Source of the DNA: Sphaerothrix gracilis
Lineage (GTDB): Bacteria > Cyanobacteriota > Cyanobacteriia > Phormidesmidales > Phormidesmidaceae
Direction of reading: 5' to 3'
Length of the DNA: 64,000 nucleotides
Assembly: GCF_030405905.1 (NCBI RefSeq)
Contig: NZ_JASATW010000001.1
Span: 1 to 64,000 of the forward strand
Part shown: positions 40,790-50,157 of the stretch, one piece after another
Numbering within the stretch: the stretch's first letter is position 1
Layout: each line of letters opens with the position of its first letter
Translations under genes and position numbers: made by a program
The notes under the pieces: model-generated
What the model was told of the DNA's origin: nothing
The model's input: the letters and a program-made list of their open reading frames with translations, nothing else
Database searches by the model: none

Positions 40790-41434
40790 ATGATGCGATC
40801 GCTAAGTCTGATCTTGTCTTTTAGCCTCACCCTAGCCGCTTGCCAAAGCGCCGCCCCCGAAGTTAGCCCCTCGCCAGCATCCTCTCTCGCCGACAGCGCT
40901 GCGCCACCGCCGCCGCCTGCGGGTGCTTTTATCGGCCAGCTTCAGCCTGAGCAAACCCAGCAGCTAGAGGCTCTGGGAATAGCCGTCGCCATTCCGACTG
41001 AGGTTGGCCCTGAGTTTCAGGTGGCCAAACTGGTAACGCAGCCCGCTACCCCTGATTTAGCGGCTAACTATCAAATTTTGTACCGAGACAATCGCGATCG
41101 CTGCTTTGTGATCGAATTTACCCCAGAGGGCATCGGCGGCTTACCGGAAACTGAGTTTCAGCAGCCTTTAGACTCACCGCTATTTGGCCCCGGCTATCAG
41201 CTCCACTATGGGCCATATACAGACCCGCAGTTGCGATCGCAGTTTCCAGCACCGGAGTTTGCCACCGACTGGATGCTAGGCGAGTCGGGAGCCTATCGGC
41301 TGGCGGGCGCGGCCTATATCAATCAGGCATTTGACAGTCAAACTAATTGCCAGGATATTTCACCAGCAGAGGCCCAACAGTTAGTGGCTTCAATGACCTA
41401 TTTACAAAGTGATTTGCTCAACGTGGCCGAATAG
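40790..41434 (+). CDS. predicted lipoprotein of unknown function
   Basis: 214 residues. Signal peptide (1-17) with lipobox LTLAAC and likely lipidated Cys18, then a Pro/Ala-rich linker (PPPPPAGAFIGQ) and a mixed alpha/beta domain (about 58-214). The domain includes LYRDNRDRCFVIEFTPEGIGG and SQTNCQDISPAEAQQLVASMTYL, each with a Cys. No enzyme motif is recognised. Plus strand after the cupin gene, 34 bp away, so an operon is possible. Confidence 0.65.
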   Translation: MMRSLSLILSFSLTLAACQSAAPEVSPSPASSLADSAAPPPPPAGAFIGQLQPEQTQQLEALGIAVAIPTEVGPEFQVAKLVTQPATPDLAANYQILYRDNRDRCFVIEFTPEGIGGLPETEFQQPLDSPLFGPGYQLHYGPYTDPQLRSQFPAPEFATDWMLGESGAYRLAGAAYINQAFDSQTNCQDISPAEAQQLVASMTYLQSDLLNVAE

Positions 41435-41588
41435 GAGCTAGCGGTAAAGCAAGTGGGGTCAACCGAATATCTGGCACAGTGTTTACCGAATTGCTTTAAG
41501 CAATCTTTATAGTGACGGCATAGTATTTTTCCGGATGTCGCTGATCTCGTTTGATATCGGCTAGCCCGCTACTCTCAGGAAGAAAGCC

Positions 41589-41837
41589 ATGACTTTTGAA
41601 ACGGTGACCGAATTCTTTCAAGCTCCTGGTTTGGGTCGGGTTGAGCGGGCCATTGTGGCTGATCAGCGAGGCCGCGTTTTCTTCAACGGCACCTACTGGC
41701 CAGCCCAGTTTTACGATCTTGAGCAACAGGCGATCGCGGAAGCCAAAACCTGGGTCAGCGTTTTAGGCAGACGGGGGCTGACGCTGCTAGTGGTGCCGAC
41801 GGTCACCACATCTGCCTATCTGGCACCTAATCGATAG
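41589..41837 (+). CDS. small NfeD-like beta-rich protein
   Basis: 82 residues. VADQRGRVFFNGTYWPAQFYD followed by a helix and WVSVLGRRGLTLLVVPT resembles the small OB-fold C-terminal domain of NfeD, a family tied to membrane proteases. No membrane spans are present, so it would be a stand-alone soluble domain. Resemblance is based on the GxV..NGTxWPA and GLTLLV pattern only. ATG start with AGGAAGAAAGCC upstream. Confidence 0.45.
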   Translation: MTFETVTEFFQAPGLGRVERAIVADQRGRVFFNGTYWPAQFYDLEQQAIAEAKTWVSVLGRRGLTLLVVPTVTTSAYLAPNR

Positions 41838-41941
41838 AAAAGGCTGTTTCAGCAGCAGCAAAATCACTCTGGTGGCGGTGGTGAGTCACCTGCAGCAGAG
41901 CCATACTTAAACATAGAAAGTCACTGCGGGAGCCAACGGTT

Positions 41942-43342
41942 ATGGATACCCTTGCTTACCTTCACTTACTGGTTCAGCACGAAGCAGATGACTATCCGGC
42001 TGTGACCTTATCCTGGCCGCATGTCTCCTTGCCCAATCGGGCCTGTCGGTTACTGCTGGGGGGAGCGCTGAGCGCGGCCCTGATGATGGGCGGCAGCGTT
42101 TACGCAGTTCCTGGCTATGTGGTCACTCAGGGCAATGAATTTCAGGTAGAAGCGCGATCGGGGCCGGGTATAGACTTTGACGTGGCGCGGACCCTGTTTG
42201 AAGGGGATGCCGTCGATCTGACTGGCAATATTCAAGACGGCTGGGCGGAGCTGTCTGATGGGACCTGGCTACCTGTAGAGCAGGTGAGGCGCAGCGTCAT
42301 TCCTAATCCCGACCCAGACCCAGATCCTGACCCAGAACCGGATCCGGATCCTCCCACACCACCAGTCGAGCCGGAACCGCCTCAGCCAAACCCCGAACCG
42401 CCTCAGCCAAACCCTGAACCACTGCCGCCCACCGACACCTGGGGCAAGGTGGCACAGGTCGATGCTTATGGCTATCGGCTCAATGCCCGCTGGGGCCCAA
42501 ATACCCAGTACGGCGTAGCCCGCATCCTCAACCCTAGCGAGCAAATTCGTCTCAGCGGTCAGGTGAGCAGCAACGGCTGGGTAGAGCTTATTGATGGTAC
42601 CTGGGTGGCCGGCAACCTAATTGAGCCTGAGTACGGCGGTTTTAACGTGCCCGATAGAACAGGCAGCGATCGCCTCAACGCCGTTGTCTCAGCCTATGGC
42701 TACAATCTCAATGTCCGCTCTGGACCCGGCGTCACCTACAACATTGTGCGGGTGCTGGCAGACAGGCAGGCGATTGAAATTAGCGGACGCTACCGGGACG
42801 GCTGGGCCGAACTCAGCGACGGCAACTGGGTTGCGGGCAATCTGATTCGGCAGGTCAGCTCGGTTGAAGTTGATCCGCCCTCTCCACGACCACAAGACAT
42901 CTCAACCATTTTGCGATTTGGCAGCCGGGGAGACAGCGTAGTCCGCCTGCAGAATCGCCTCAAAGAGCTGAACTATCTAGGTGAGGATCAGCCCGCTGAC
43001 GGACTCTATGGCAGCACAACCGAGCAGGCCGTCATTGAGTTTCAGCGGGCACAGGGACTCCCCGTAGATGGGGTAGCGGGGGAGACAACTCTGGCCGTTC
43101 TCTTTGCGGAAACCACGGCTAGAAAGCCAGAACCCCAGAGAACCCTGCAGGTGGGCGATCGCATTCGCTTGGTCAATGACGGTATCGGCGGCATCTTTGT
43201 CTACGAACAACCCCTGACAGACAGCCGTATTCTCAGCACTTATGCCAGTGGGACGGAAGCAACGGTCAGCCAAATTAGCGCCGATGGCTGGGTGGCTCTC
43301 AGTTCCGGTGGCTGGGTGCTGCGTGAGTTTGTAGAGTTTTAG
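41942..43342 (+). CDS. exported SH3b-repeat and peptidoglycan-binding protein
   Basis: 466 residues. A hydrophobic segment (about 37-55, LLLGGALSAALMMGGSVYAV) acts as signal. Three SH3b-type modules follow (about 57-117, 165-207 and 245-302), each with (R/N)(S/W)GPGxxYxxxR and ending WVAGNLI or WLPVEQV. A (DP)n-rich linker is at 120-162. A peptidoglycan_binding_1 domain (about 320-385, FGSRGDSVVRLQNRLKELNYL, GLYGSTTEQAVIEFQRAQGLPVDG) and a fourth SH3-like module (400-466) complete it. This suggests a cell-wall-associated protein; no hydrolase domain is seen, so it may be a wall adaptor. ATG start. Confidence 0.82.
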   Translation: MDTLAYLHLLVQHEADDYPAVTLSWPHVSLPNRACRLLLGGALSAALMMGGSVYAVPGYVVTQGNEFQVEARSGPGIDFDVARTLFEGDAVDLTGNIQDGWAELSDGTWLPVEQVRRSVIPNPDPDPDPDPEPDPDPPTPPVEPEPPQPNPEPPQPNPEPLPPTDTWGKVAQVDAYGYRLNARWGPNTQYGVARILNPSEQIRLSGQVSSNGWVELIDGTWVAGNLIEPEYGGFNVPDRTGSDRLNAVVSAYGYNLNVRSGPGVTYNIVRVLADRQAIEISGRYRDGWAELSDGNWVAGNLIRQVSSVEVDPPSPRPQDISTILRFGSRGDSVVRLQNRLKELNYLGEDQPADGLYGSTTEQAVIEFQRAQGLPVDGVAGETTLAVLFAETTARKPEPQRTLQVGDRIRLVNDGIGGIFVYEQPLTDSRILSTYASGTEATVSQISADGWVALSSGGWVLREFVEF

Positions 43343-43769
43343 TCATCATGCCGTAACATAGTGTGTCGCAATGCTTAAGCAATGGTGAAAGAGTTTGTTA
43401 GTGGCGGCTGATCCCCGCTACAGTTTGGGTATCAGCTAGCTGCTGCAAAAGCCTAGCTAGAGGTCATCACAGACGTTTTGCTGTTTGGTCTGTTAACCGC
43501 TTTTTGAAGGAGAACGGTGTCAGAAAGGCGGATGACTTCACCCTGTCCAGGGTATGAGCTGAGGCCGTTAGGCAAAATCTACGGGTTGAATTGATGGCGC
43601 AGGGTTTTTACCGTTTCCCCTGCCTTGCAGTGTCCGAGGGAATGCGAAACCATTCACCAGAACAGTCTGAGGCGCTGACACAATGCAACCGCAAAGTTGA
43701 GCTAGATTTTGCCCAACTCAGTGAGGGTCTTAGTGAGCTAATCGCCAAGACCCTTCTACTTCTCATTCT
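43343..43769. other. intergenic region, no gene supported
   Basis: A 427-bp gap. A 60-residue plus-strand frame (43591-43773) overlaps the sulfatase stop, has no clear ribosome-binding site and no recognisable domain, so I do not call it. An AGGAGAA stretch near 43508 is not followed by a sensible start. Nothing else was seen. Confidence 0.4.
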
Positions 43770-45320
43770 TTAGTCTTCCAAATAGCCCAGTTCTTGTAAT
43801 CGTCGCTGCACTTCAGGATCGTCAAATCCCGGTGCCCGCGTGGCTACAGCGGCTAGCGCCGCGGCGGTAGAGCGATCGCCCACAAAAGCCTGTAGGCACT
43901 CTTGCAGCACTTCCACATTCTCCGGCAGAATATCGCTGAGGTTGAGGTCTTCGCTGGGATCCTCAACCACGTCGTAAAGCTCCACCCGATCGCATCCGGT
44001 TTCAATCAGCTTGTGGCGACCCATCCACACGGCCCGCCGGGGCTGATCGCAGGCGCGATCGCGTACCAGATCCGGCTGCCGCTTCTGCATCAGGTTGACC
44101 ACGTTCTGCGGCGGAACCGCTTCGGAAAAAACATGATCGCTAGAGCGATCGCTCGCCTGCACCAAACTCAGCGCCGCTTCCTCCGCCGTGGCTAGCCCCG
44201 CCGCCGCCACTGCCGTATGGAACAGGCGGCGAGTAGAAACGACCTGATTCACTCTGGCTCCCTGGGGAAGCTGATTTTGCGGATCACGAATAATCAGCGG
44301 CACCTGCACCAGTTCGTTATAAATAGACAGGCTGTGGCCCATCAGCTGCTTTTCCCCCAGGTGTTCGCCGTGATCGGCGCAGATAATTACCAGGGTCTTA
44401 TCCAGTCGGCCTGACTGTTTGAGCTGCTGAAAAAACTTGCCAAGCTGCATGTCTTGATAGGCCACTTCAGCATCGTACATGCCGTCTAAGGTCTTCTTTT
44501 GCTGCTCGTCCAGCGCCCCGGTCAGCGGGGCCAGCCAGCCGTAAACATCGCTGTTGAAACGCTGCAAAAAGTTACGGGCATCCCGGTCTTTCAGCACGTG
44601 GGGCGCAAACTGTTCCACATACTGGCGGGGCGGATGGTAGGGCATGTGGGTGCCCATCAGATTGACAAAGGTAAAAATTGGCTGCTCTGGTTGGGTGCCT
44701 GGGCGATCGATCAGCAGCTTAGCCGTATCTTCTAGAGACTTAGCCGTATTGCCCTTAAAGCTCAGGGCCGTCTGCCATAGCGGCACCATCAGCGGCGTAA
44801 ACGACAGGGCCAGCAGCGTGTCAGAGCGGGCAAAGGCATCCTGCACCTGATTGAGAATTTTAGCCAAGACGCCCTTGAAAAACTGACGGTAGCGCCCAAT
44901 CAAGCCGGGAGACTTGCCTGCCTGGTTGGGGCGCGAGGTCAATAGGCCGCTGTAGTTCAAAAAGCTGTCAAAACCGCGCCGCAAACCATTATTGATCACA
45001 CCGACCAGGGGATTGTTGCAAAAGCCTGCCGTGTAGTAGCCGCCTTTCTGCAGCCGCTCCGCCAGGGTTTCAGCTTGCTCAGACATCACAGAATAAGACT
45101 GAAACATCTGGTGCTCAGACGGATATAGGCCAGTGAACATAGAGGCGTGGGAAGGAACCGTCCACTGGGCAGCAGCGATCGCATTGTTGAATATTGTCGC
45201 CTCAGCAGCCAGGGCATCTAGTTGCGGGGAGGTGGGCTGGTCATAGCCATAGCAAGACAGGCGATCGGCACGCTGGGTGTCTAAAACGAGGAATAGGATG
45301 TCGGGTTGCTGAGTAGACAT
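43770..45320 (-). CDS. sulfatase-superfamily hydrolase with non-canonical active site
   Basis: 516 residues. DILFLVLDTQRADRLSCYGY at the N-terminus, with metal-binding Asp14 and the region before the nucleophile, and ADHGEHLGEKQLMGHS later. The canonical sulfatase C/S-x-P-x-R is replaced by T54-V-P56-S-H58 (AQWTVPSHASMFTG), i.e. Thr for Cys/Ser and His for Arg. That signature is seen in the phosphodiesterase or phosphotransferase side of the superfamily. No signal peptide, so it may be cytoplasmic. Substrate unknown. The C-terminal GFDDPEVQRRLQELGYLED is a typical tail. ATG start. Confidence 0.8.
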   Translation of the reverse strand: MSTQQPDILFLVLDTQRADRLSCYGYDQPTSPQLDALAAEATIFNNAIAAAQWTVPSHASMFTGLYPSEHQMFQSYSVMSEQAETLAERLQKGGYYTAGFCNNPLVGVINNGLRRGFDSFLNYSGLLTSRPNQAGKSPGLIGRYRQFFKGVLAKILNQVQDAFARSDTLLALSFTPLMVPLWQTALSFKGNTAKSLEDTAKLLIDRPGTQPEQPIFTFVNLMGTHMPYHPPRQYVEQFAPHVLKDRDARNFLQRFNSDVYGWLAPLTGALDEQQKKTLDGMYDAEVAYQDMQLGKFFQQLKQSGRLDKTLVIICADHGEHLGEKQLMGHSLSIYNELVQVPLIIRDPQNQLPQGARVNQVVSTRRLFHTAVAAAGLATAEEAALSLVQASDRSSDHVFSEAVPPQNVVNLMQKRQPDLVRDRACDQPRRAVWMGRHKLIETGCDRVELYDVVEDPSEDLNLSDILPENVEVLQECLQAFVGDRSTAAALAAVATRAPGFDDPEVQRRLQELGYLED

Positions 45321-45658
45321 ATCAGAAAATTTAAAGGTCGAAGACCAGAGAAATAACCGCTCTATAAATGGATTTAAGCTGCATTTACCCTAGCGTACGG
45401 GGAACTGGCTGTAGAGTCTCTACGGATGGATTTTGTTCTGCTGGCTTAGCTTGCAGGTAGGGTTAGAGCGTTAGCTCTAACTGGCGAGAACTTCACCCCT
45501 GCTGGGTTGCACTGTCCTACCCACAGCTTACTTAAACCTGCCTTCACTTAAATTCAAGCTAGAGCAATTAGCTTAAAGGCGGCTGAGATTGAGAATAATT
45601 CTCAATTAGAAATTTATCACACTAGCCGCTTCATCTGGAGTCCTCTCTGAACCTACTG
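45321..45658. other. intergenic region with fold-back repeat, no gene seen
   Basis: A 338-bp gap upstream of the sulfatase gene. It contains the fold-back at 45456-45522 and, near 45590-45605, GAGAATAATTCTC, a perfect short palindrome. No coding frame with a plausible start. Confidence 0.5.
45456..45522. repeat. GGTAGG...CCTACC fold-back repeat remnant
   Basis: GGTAGG (45456-45461) and CCTACC (45516-45521) bracket a perfect hairpin GTTAGAGC-GTTA-GCTCTAAC (45462-45481) and GGGTTGCACTGTCC. It is related to the elements at 2421-2499 and 52580-52660. Resembles the common cyanobacterial GTAGGTTGGG-type intergenic repeat in degraded form. Confidence 0.5.
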
Positions 45659-46588
45659 CTAGCTGAGAATTTGATCGTCTAGGGAAAAGTCAATGTCGGC
45701 CTGCAGGCGCTGGGCGACAAGATAGTCGTGCTGGAAAGAATCTTTCAGGCCGCTGACGAGATCGAACTGGGGCTGCCAGCTGAGATCGGCTTTGGCTTTG
45801 GCAATCGAGGTAAAGAAGTGCTGTACCCGCATCGGAAAAGCCTTGCGCTTGCCGAAGTCAAACTGTTTGGGATCGTAGTGGACGATTTGCAGCTTTTCGG
45901 CAGACTTGCCCGCGGCCTCAGCGCAGGCTTTAGCTAAGCCGTCAAACGTGACCGCCTTTTCGCCAGAGATGTTGTAAATCTGCCCGATCGCTTGAGAATT
46001 GCCCAATACGGCTGCCATCGCCTCAGCCAAATCTTGCACATGCCCAAGCTGGGTCAGGGCCATACCGCTGCCAGGGATGGGAACCGGGCGATCGCGGACA
46101 ATGCGGTCAAAGAACCAGGCTTCTAGGTCGTTATAATTTTGCGGCCCATAGATATAGACGGGGCGGACGGAGGTGAAGGGAACGCCCTGGGTTTTGAGGT
46201 AGTCTTCAGTGGCAAACTTACCCTTGTGGCGGCTGTTGGGATCGACGGCGTCGCCTTCGATGTGGGGCATCTGGTCAGACTTTTGGTAAACCCCGGCGGA
46301 GCTGACGTAGATAAAGTGCTGCAGTTTGCCTTTAAAAATTTCGACTAGGGGCTGGGTGTCGCTGAGTTCGCGTCCGTTGTTGTCAAAAATAGCGTCAAAA
46401 GATTCGCCAGCAAGTTTGTTTTTGAGCTGGGCTGCGTCTTTGCGATCGCCGTGAATTTGGCTAACGCCCTCCACGGGAGCAGGCTGGTTGCCGCGATTGA
46501 ACAACACGACCTCATGGCCCTGCTTGACTAAAATCTGCGTCAGGTAAACGCCAATGAAGCGGGTGCCTCCCATGACTAAAATGCGCAT
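45659..46588 (-). CDS. NAD-dependent epimerase/dehydratase, CSP41-like
   Basis: 309 residues from the ATG at 46588 (24 bp inside a longer frame). Rossmann motif LVMGGTRFIGVYL (4-16), VSSAGVYQKSD at the position of the SDR serine, and YIYGPQNYNDLEAWFFDRIVRDRPVPIPGSGMALTQLGHVQDLAEAMA. The pattern 'GGTRFIG' and 'GSGxxxTQLGHVxDLA' is shared with CSP41/plastid RNA-binding epimerase-like proteins in chloroplasts and cyanobacteria. In chloroplasts CSP41 stabilises plastid RNAs; the bacterial role is unclear. ATG start with a GGGAGAAAAA ribosome-binding stretch. Confidence 0.8.
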   Translation of the reverse strand: MRILVMGGTRFIGVYLTQILVKQGHEVVLFNRGNQPAPVEGVSQIHGDRKDAAQLKNKLAGESFDAIFDNNGRELSDTQPLVEIFKGKLQHFIYVSSAGVYQKSDQMPHIEGDAVDPNSRHKGKFATEDYLKTQGVPFTSVRPVYIYGPQNYNDLEAWFFDRIVRDRPVPIPGSGMALTQLGHVQDLAEAMAAVLGNSQAIGQIYNISGEKAVTFDGLAKACAEAAGKSAEKLQIVHYDPKQFDFGKRKAFPMRVQHFFTSIAKAKADLSWQPQFDLVSGLKDSFQHDYLVAQRLQADIDFSLDDQILS

Positions 46589-46697
46589 GTTTTTCTCCCA
46601 AGCGGCCAACAACTTTTTATCTTAAGCTGCGGTGGGGCGGAATCAGCGCTCGCCAAAATGCTACCGTGACGGAAGACTCTGTTTCAACCACGTTCCC

Positions 46698-47342
46698 ATG
46701 ACTGCTTTTCAACCGCTGACCACCGCTGTACCTTTAGACAAAATTCGCTACAACGCGCAGGGACTAGTCCCTGCGATTGTGCAGGACTACCTAGACGGCA
46801 CAGTGCTGATGCTGGCCTGGATGAACCGAGAGTCATTGCAGAAGACGCTAGAGACTGGAGATACCTGGTTTTGGAGTCGATCGCGGCAGGAACTTTGGCA
46901 CAAAGGAGCTACTTCTGGGCACTTGCAGAAAGTGCAGTCAATTCGCTACGACTGCGACAGCGATGCCCTGCTGGTCACAGTGGAGCAAATCGGGGATGTC
47001 GCCTGTCATACGGGTGAGCGGAGCTGCTTTCATCAGGTGGAGGACAAAATTCAGCCGCCCCCTGCCGATACCCTGTCTCAGGTGTTTGCCGTGATTTGCG
47101 ATCGCCGCGATCATCCCAAAGCAGAATCTTACACTAACAAGCTATTTGCCGGAGGAGATAATAAGATCCTCAAAAAGATTGGTGAGGAAGCAGCAGAAGT
47201 AGTAATGGCTTGCAAGGACGACGAGGCCGCTGATATTGCTGGCGAAGTGGCAGATTTGTTTTATCACACACTAGTAGCGCTGTCTCATCACCGGGTAGAT
47301 TTGCAGGCGGTGTACCGCAAGCTGCAAGAACGGCGGCGCTGA
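46698..47342 (+). CDS. hisI: bifunctional phosphoribosyl-AMP cyclohydrolase / phosphoribosyl-ATP pyrophosphatase HisIE
   Basis: 214 residues from the ATG at 46698. HisI domain (about 15-118): DGTVLMLAWMNRES, then DCDSD (85-89) for Mg and Cys103/Cys110 plus Cys86 for Zn. HisE domain (126-214): VFAVICDRRDHPKAESYTNKLFAGG, and KIGEEAAEVVMACKDDE holding the acidic metal site. Performs the second and third steps of histidine synthesis. hisD lies at 52731-54080, so the his genes are scattered, as is usual in cyanobacteria. Confidence 0.96.
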   Translation: MTAFQPLTTAVPLDKIRYNAQGLVPAIVQDYLDGTVLMLAWMNRESLQKTLETGDTWFWSRSRQELWHKGATSGHLQKVQSIRYDCDSDALLVTVEQIGDVACHTGERSCFHQVEDKIQPPPADTLSQVFAVICDRRDHPKAESYTNKLFAGGDNKILKKIGEEAAEVVMACKDDEAADIAGEVADLFYHTLVALSHHRVDLQAVYRKLQERRR

Positions 47343-47401
47343 AATTAGCAAAAGAGTCGCTTTCGTCCAACTCCATTTAGGCAATGGCCGTATTCTTCAA
47401 C

Positions 47402-47821
47402 TCAGCCGGCAAACTGATCTAGCCAGCGCTGCAGCTCGGCTGAGAGGGCTTGACGCTGGCGGCTGGCAATCTCAATACAGACATGACGAGTCAGAGCTGT
47501 GACCGCAGGGCGATCGCCAGCTTCAGGTTCATGCGGCCAGATTTCATAAGTAATGGCAAAGCTGCTCTCAGTCATAGGTTCTGGAGCCAGCGTAATTGTT
47601 AGGCGATCGCCGCAAAAAAGGGGCTGATAAAAGTTAGCCTCCGCGTGAACGATGGGAACAGCGATCGCCCCGGCGCTAAAAAACGTCTTCAAGTCAAAGC
47701 CCATCTCTGCGAGCGAAGCTTCATAGGCTTCGTGGCAGAGATGGAGCAAATTAGCGAAGTAAACGACGCCCGCCGCGTCCGTTTCGCCAAAGCGAACGGT
47801 TCGCCCGTAGCAAAAAGCCAC
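47402..47821 (-). CDS. 1,4-dihydroxy-2-naphthoyl-CoA hydrolase-type thioesterase
   Basis: 139 residues, hot-dog fold of the 4HBT family. RFGETDAAGVVYFANLLHLCHEAYE at 10-34 gives the catalytic Asp15, followed by VPIVHAEANFYQPLFCGD. Cyanobacterial proteins of this length and motif release 1,4-dihydroxy-2-naphthoate from CoA in phylloquinone synthesis; other acyl-CoA substrates cannot be excluded. GTG start overlapping the stop of the M23 peptidase gene (TAGTG), so the two are translationally coupled although unrelated in function. Confidence 0.8.
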   Translation of the reverse strand: MAFCYGRTVRFGETDAAGVVYFANLLHLCHEAYEASLAEMGFDLKTFFSAGAIAVPIVHAEANFYQPLFCGDRLTITLAPEPMTESSFAITYEIWPHEPEAGDRPAVTALTRHVCIEIASRQRQALSAELQRWLDQFAG

Positions 47822-49155
47822 TAGCTGGCGTTGGGCTGGGCCGGACGGAAGGGCAGCTCTGGATTGGGGGCTGCTGGCTTAGCCGCTGGCGCAGCTTCTG
47901 CCTCACCACCTAAAACAAGACTTGCTAGCGGCCCATTAAGCGCCTGGTTAAAATTGCCCAGGGCATAGCGCAGCATCTCGTTTGGACTCATCGCCACCCA
48001 GCCGTCTCCGGTGAGCTGACGAACTTCAAAGTGCAGGTGCGGCCCAGTGGAGTTGCCCGTACTGCCAACTAAACCGATGACTTCGCCCTGCTCTACCCAA
48101 TCCCCTGGCTGCACTAGCAGGCGAGACATGTGGCCGTAGAGCGTTTCTTGCGTACCCTCTTTATGCCGCAGAATCACCGTCAGACCGTAGCCGCCTACAA
48201 AGTCAGCGGTGGCAACGCGACCTGCCTGAGCGGCCACGATTGGCGTTCCCAGGGGTGCGCCCAAGTCAGTACCCGAGTGGAAGCGCTGGGTGCCATAGAT
48301 GGGGTGGATGCGCCAGCCAAACAGGGAGGTAATCGGTGCGGGCACCGCCAGGGGAAAGATAAAGTCCTGAGCGCCCTGCCGCAGGCTATTGAGTGGACGC
48401 AGTAAGCGGTTGTAGTAGTCTCGTCCCGCTGCCGTACTGCCCCCGGAGAAATTGATACCGTTGGCGCTGATATTGACCGGGCCTACACTGACCGCTGGGC
48501 TGCCCCCATTGGCATTCCCGCGGCTGGCAACCGGGGCCGAATTTTCGGCAGGAAGCGGAGAAAGAGCCGGATTGGGATTACCGCTAGCACCGTTGGCCCC
48601 GCCGCACACGTTATTTGGGACTGCTTGACCCTGCTGCAGCGTAGCCTGACAGCCTGTAGAGCGCTCTGAGAAGACTAGCGTTGGATTTTCGGTCGCGCCA
48701 ACGCTGTAGTCGGTGGGATCGACAAAAACAGAGTTGTATCCCTGGGGGACATTCTCAGCCGCTGGCACAGCCGTAGGCACGACTTCGCTGGCAGGTTCAG
48801 GCGCAGGCGCTGCTGCCGGAACGGGCAGGGCCGGTTCTGAAGCGGGCGCTGCTGTCGGGGCGGCCACCTCTGGCTTGACCGCAGGGGCTGCTTCAATGGT
48901 TAGTTCTTCTGCCTGGGCTAGAGACAGGGGAGCTGTCGGCGCGGGTGCGGGCGCGGGTGCTGTGGGTACTGTGGGTATCAGGTCTGCCGCTTTGGTCGAT
49001 AATTCGTCAAGCGGCTGTTCATTAGGCAGCGATTCGGCCATGACTAAACCGCTGCTGATCAATCCCAATCCTCCGGCTAAACAAAAGCCGCGTAGCGTCA
49101 GCAGCGTTGCCCTACGCATCGGAAAATCTGACTTAGGGCTAGGCTTTGCAGGCAT
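47821..49155 (-). CDS. M23 family murein peptidase (LytM/NlpD type)
   Basis: 444 residues. A signal or membrane segment is at about 18-40. A long Ala/Pro/Val-rich, low-complexity region (about 60-190) spans the wall. The C-terminal domain (about 275-395) is a LytM fold with ITSLFGWRIHPIYGTQRFHSGTDLGAPLGTPI and GNSTGPHLHFEVRQL; the H and D of HSGTD and the HLH motif that bind zinc are all present, so it should be active. Acts in peptidoglycan remodelling or amidase activation. ATG start with GGGAGAG upstream; thioesterase gene overlaps downstream. Confidence 0.88.
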   Translation of the reverse strand: MPAKPSPKSDFPMRRATLLTLRGFCLAGGLGLISSGLVMAESLPNEQPLDELSTKAADLIPTVPTAPAPAPAPTAPLSLAQAEELTIEAAPAVKPEVAAPTAAPASEPALPVPAAAPAPEPASEVVPTAVPAAENVPQGYNSVFVDPTDYSVGATENPTLVFSERSTGCQATLQQGQAVPNNVCGGANGASGNPNPALSPLPAENSAPVASRGNANGGSPAVSVGPVNISANGINFSGGSTAAGRDYYNRLLRPLNSLRQGAQDFIFPLAVPAPITSLFGWRIHPIYGTQRFHSGTDLGAPLGTPIVAAQAGRVATADFVGGYGLTVILRHKEGTQETLYGHMSRLLVQPGDWVEQGEVIGLVGSTGNSTGPHLHFEVRQLTGDGWVAMSPNEMLRYALGNFNQALNGPLASLVLGGEAEAAPAAKPAAPNPELPFRPAQPNAS

Positions 49156-49209
49156 ACCATCTCTCCCGTACTGAATGCAGTCTCAAAGATTGAATCAACA
49201 GCACAAATC

Positions 49210-50028
49210 TTAAGTATTGTATCCCAGAGCGATCGCTCCAGGGGGCAGGTCAATTTCGTCCTCGTCAGAGGGCTGCGTCGATTGTAACCGTATCCGCAGC
49301 AATCCGTGTTCAGAGACGCCAATGACGTCGCCAGAGTGCCCATCAATGCTAACAGTTTGGCCCAGATTGATTAAGAGACTTTCGTAGGTTTTGAGAAAAG
49401 TCACCGCGCCTACCTGCTGATAAAACTGATAGCCTTGCAAAATGCCTCGCAGCACCAGGGCTGCTACTGTTTCCGACTGGCTCAGAGGACTAGCCGGAAA
49501 GTCTACTAAAATTGACTGTAAATTGATGCCTGTTTGAGGCACCGCGTTGCTGACATTGAGGCCTACCCCAATCACCGCCTGAGTCACCTGTCCGGACTCC
49601 AGTCGGGTTTCTGTGAGAATACCGCCCAGCTTGCGGCCTTGCACAATCAAATCATTAGGCCATTTGAGCTGAACGGGAAGGCCCAAATTCCTGAAGGCGG
49701 TGGCAATGCCCCAGGCGCTATAAAGCGTCAGGCAGTGGGCTTGGCTAGCGGCTAGATCTGGCATCAGCCCCAGCGATAGATAAAGTCCTCCTGGTGGGGA
49801 CTCCCAGGTGCGTCCCCGCTGACCTCGCCCGGCAGATTGCCGCTGCGCAATCACGACGGTTCCTGCCGGAGCGCCCTGCTTTAAAAGTCTCCAGAGCTGA
49901 CTGCTGGTTGAATCTAGACAGTCAAACAGATGGATTTGACAGCGCGGTCGGATAGCGCCAAGCGATCGCTCAAGCCCTAGAGACGGGGCGGGGGCCGCTA
50001 GAGCCTGGTGTAGCCGGTGAAGATCCAA
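49210..50028 (-). CDS. birA: biotin--[acetyl-CoA carboxylase] ligase
   Basis: 272 residues. The biotin-binding GRGQRGRTWESPPGGLYLSLGL, LKWPNDLIVQGRKLGGILTE with the catalytic Lys and GVGLNVSN are diagnostic of biotin protein ligase. No DNA-binding winged helix is present at the N-terminus, so this is a monofunctional ligase that loads biotin on acetyl-CoA carboxylase carrier protein. TTG start (50028); no in-frame ATG precedes it nearby. Divergent from pgeF. Confidence 0.92.
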   Translation of the reverse strand: MDLHRLHQALAAPAPSLGLERSLGAIRPRCQIHLFDCLDSTSSQLWRLLKQGAPAGTVVIAQRQSAGRGQRGRTWESPPGGLYLSLGLMPDLAASQAHCLTLYSAWGIATAFRNLGLPVQLKWPNDLIVQGRKLGGILTETRLESGQVTQAVIGVGLNVSNAVPQTGINLQSILVDFPASPLSQSETVAALVLRGILQGYQFYQQVGAVTFLKTYESLLINLGQTVSIDGHSGDVIGVSEHGLLRIRLQSTQPSDEDEIDLPPGAIALGYNT

Positions 50029-50157
50029 GCGGTCTAATTCAGAGAGTATAAAGGCGCTGCGGCCAGCTTAACATGCAGGTTATGCCTGATGGCCCACCCG
50101 ACTGCCACAAAATTGACTAAGTTAAACAACAGATCCTTCTGCTAACACATTCGCCTC

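Noticed and set aside
43591..43773. 60-residue plus-strand frame before the sulfatase gene
   Set aside because: No recognisable domain, no strong ribosome-binding site and overlap with the sulfatase stop.
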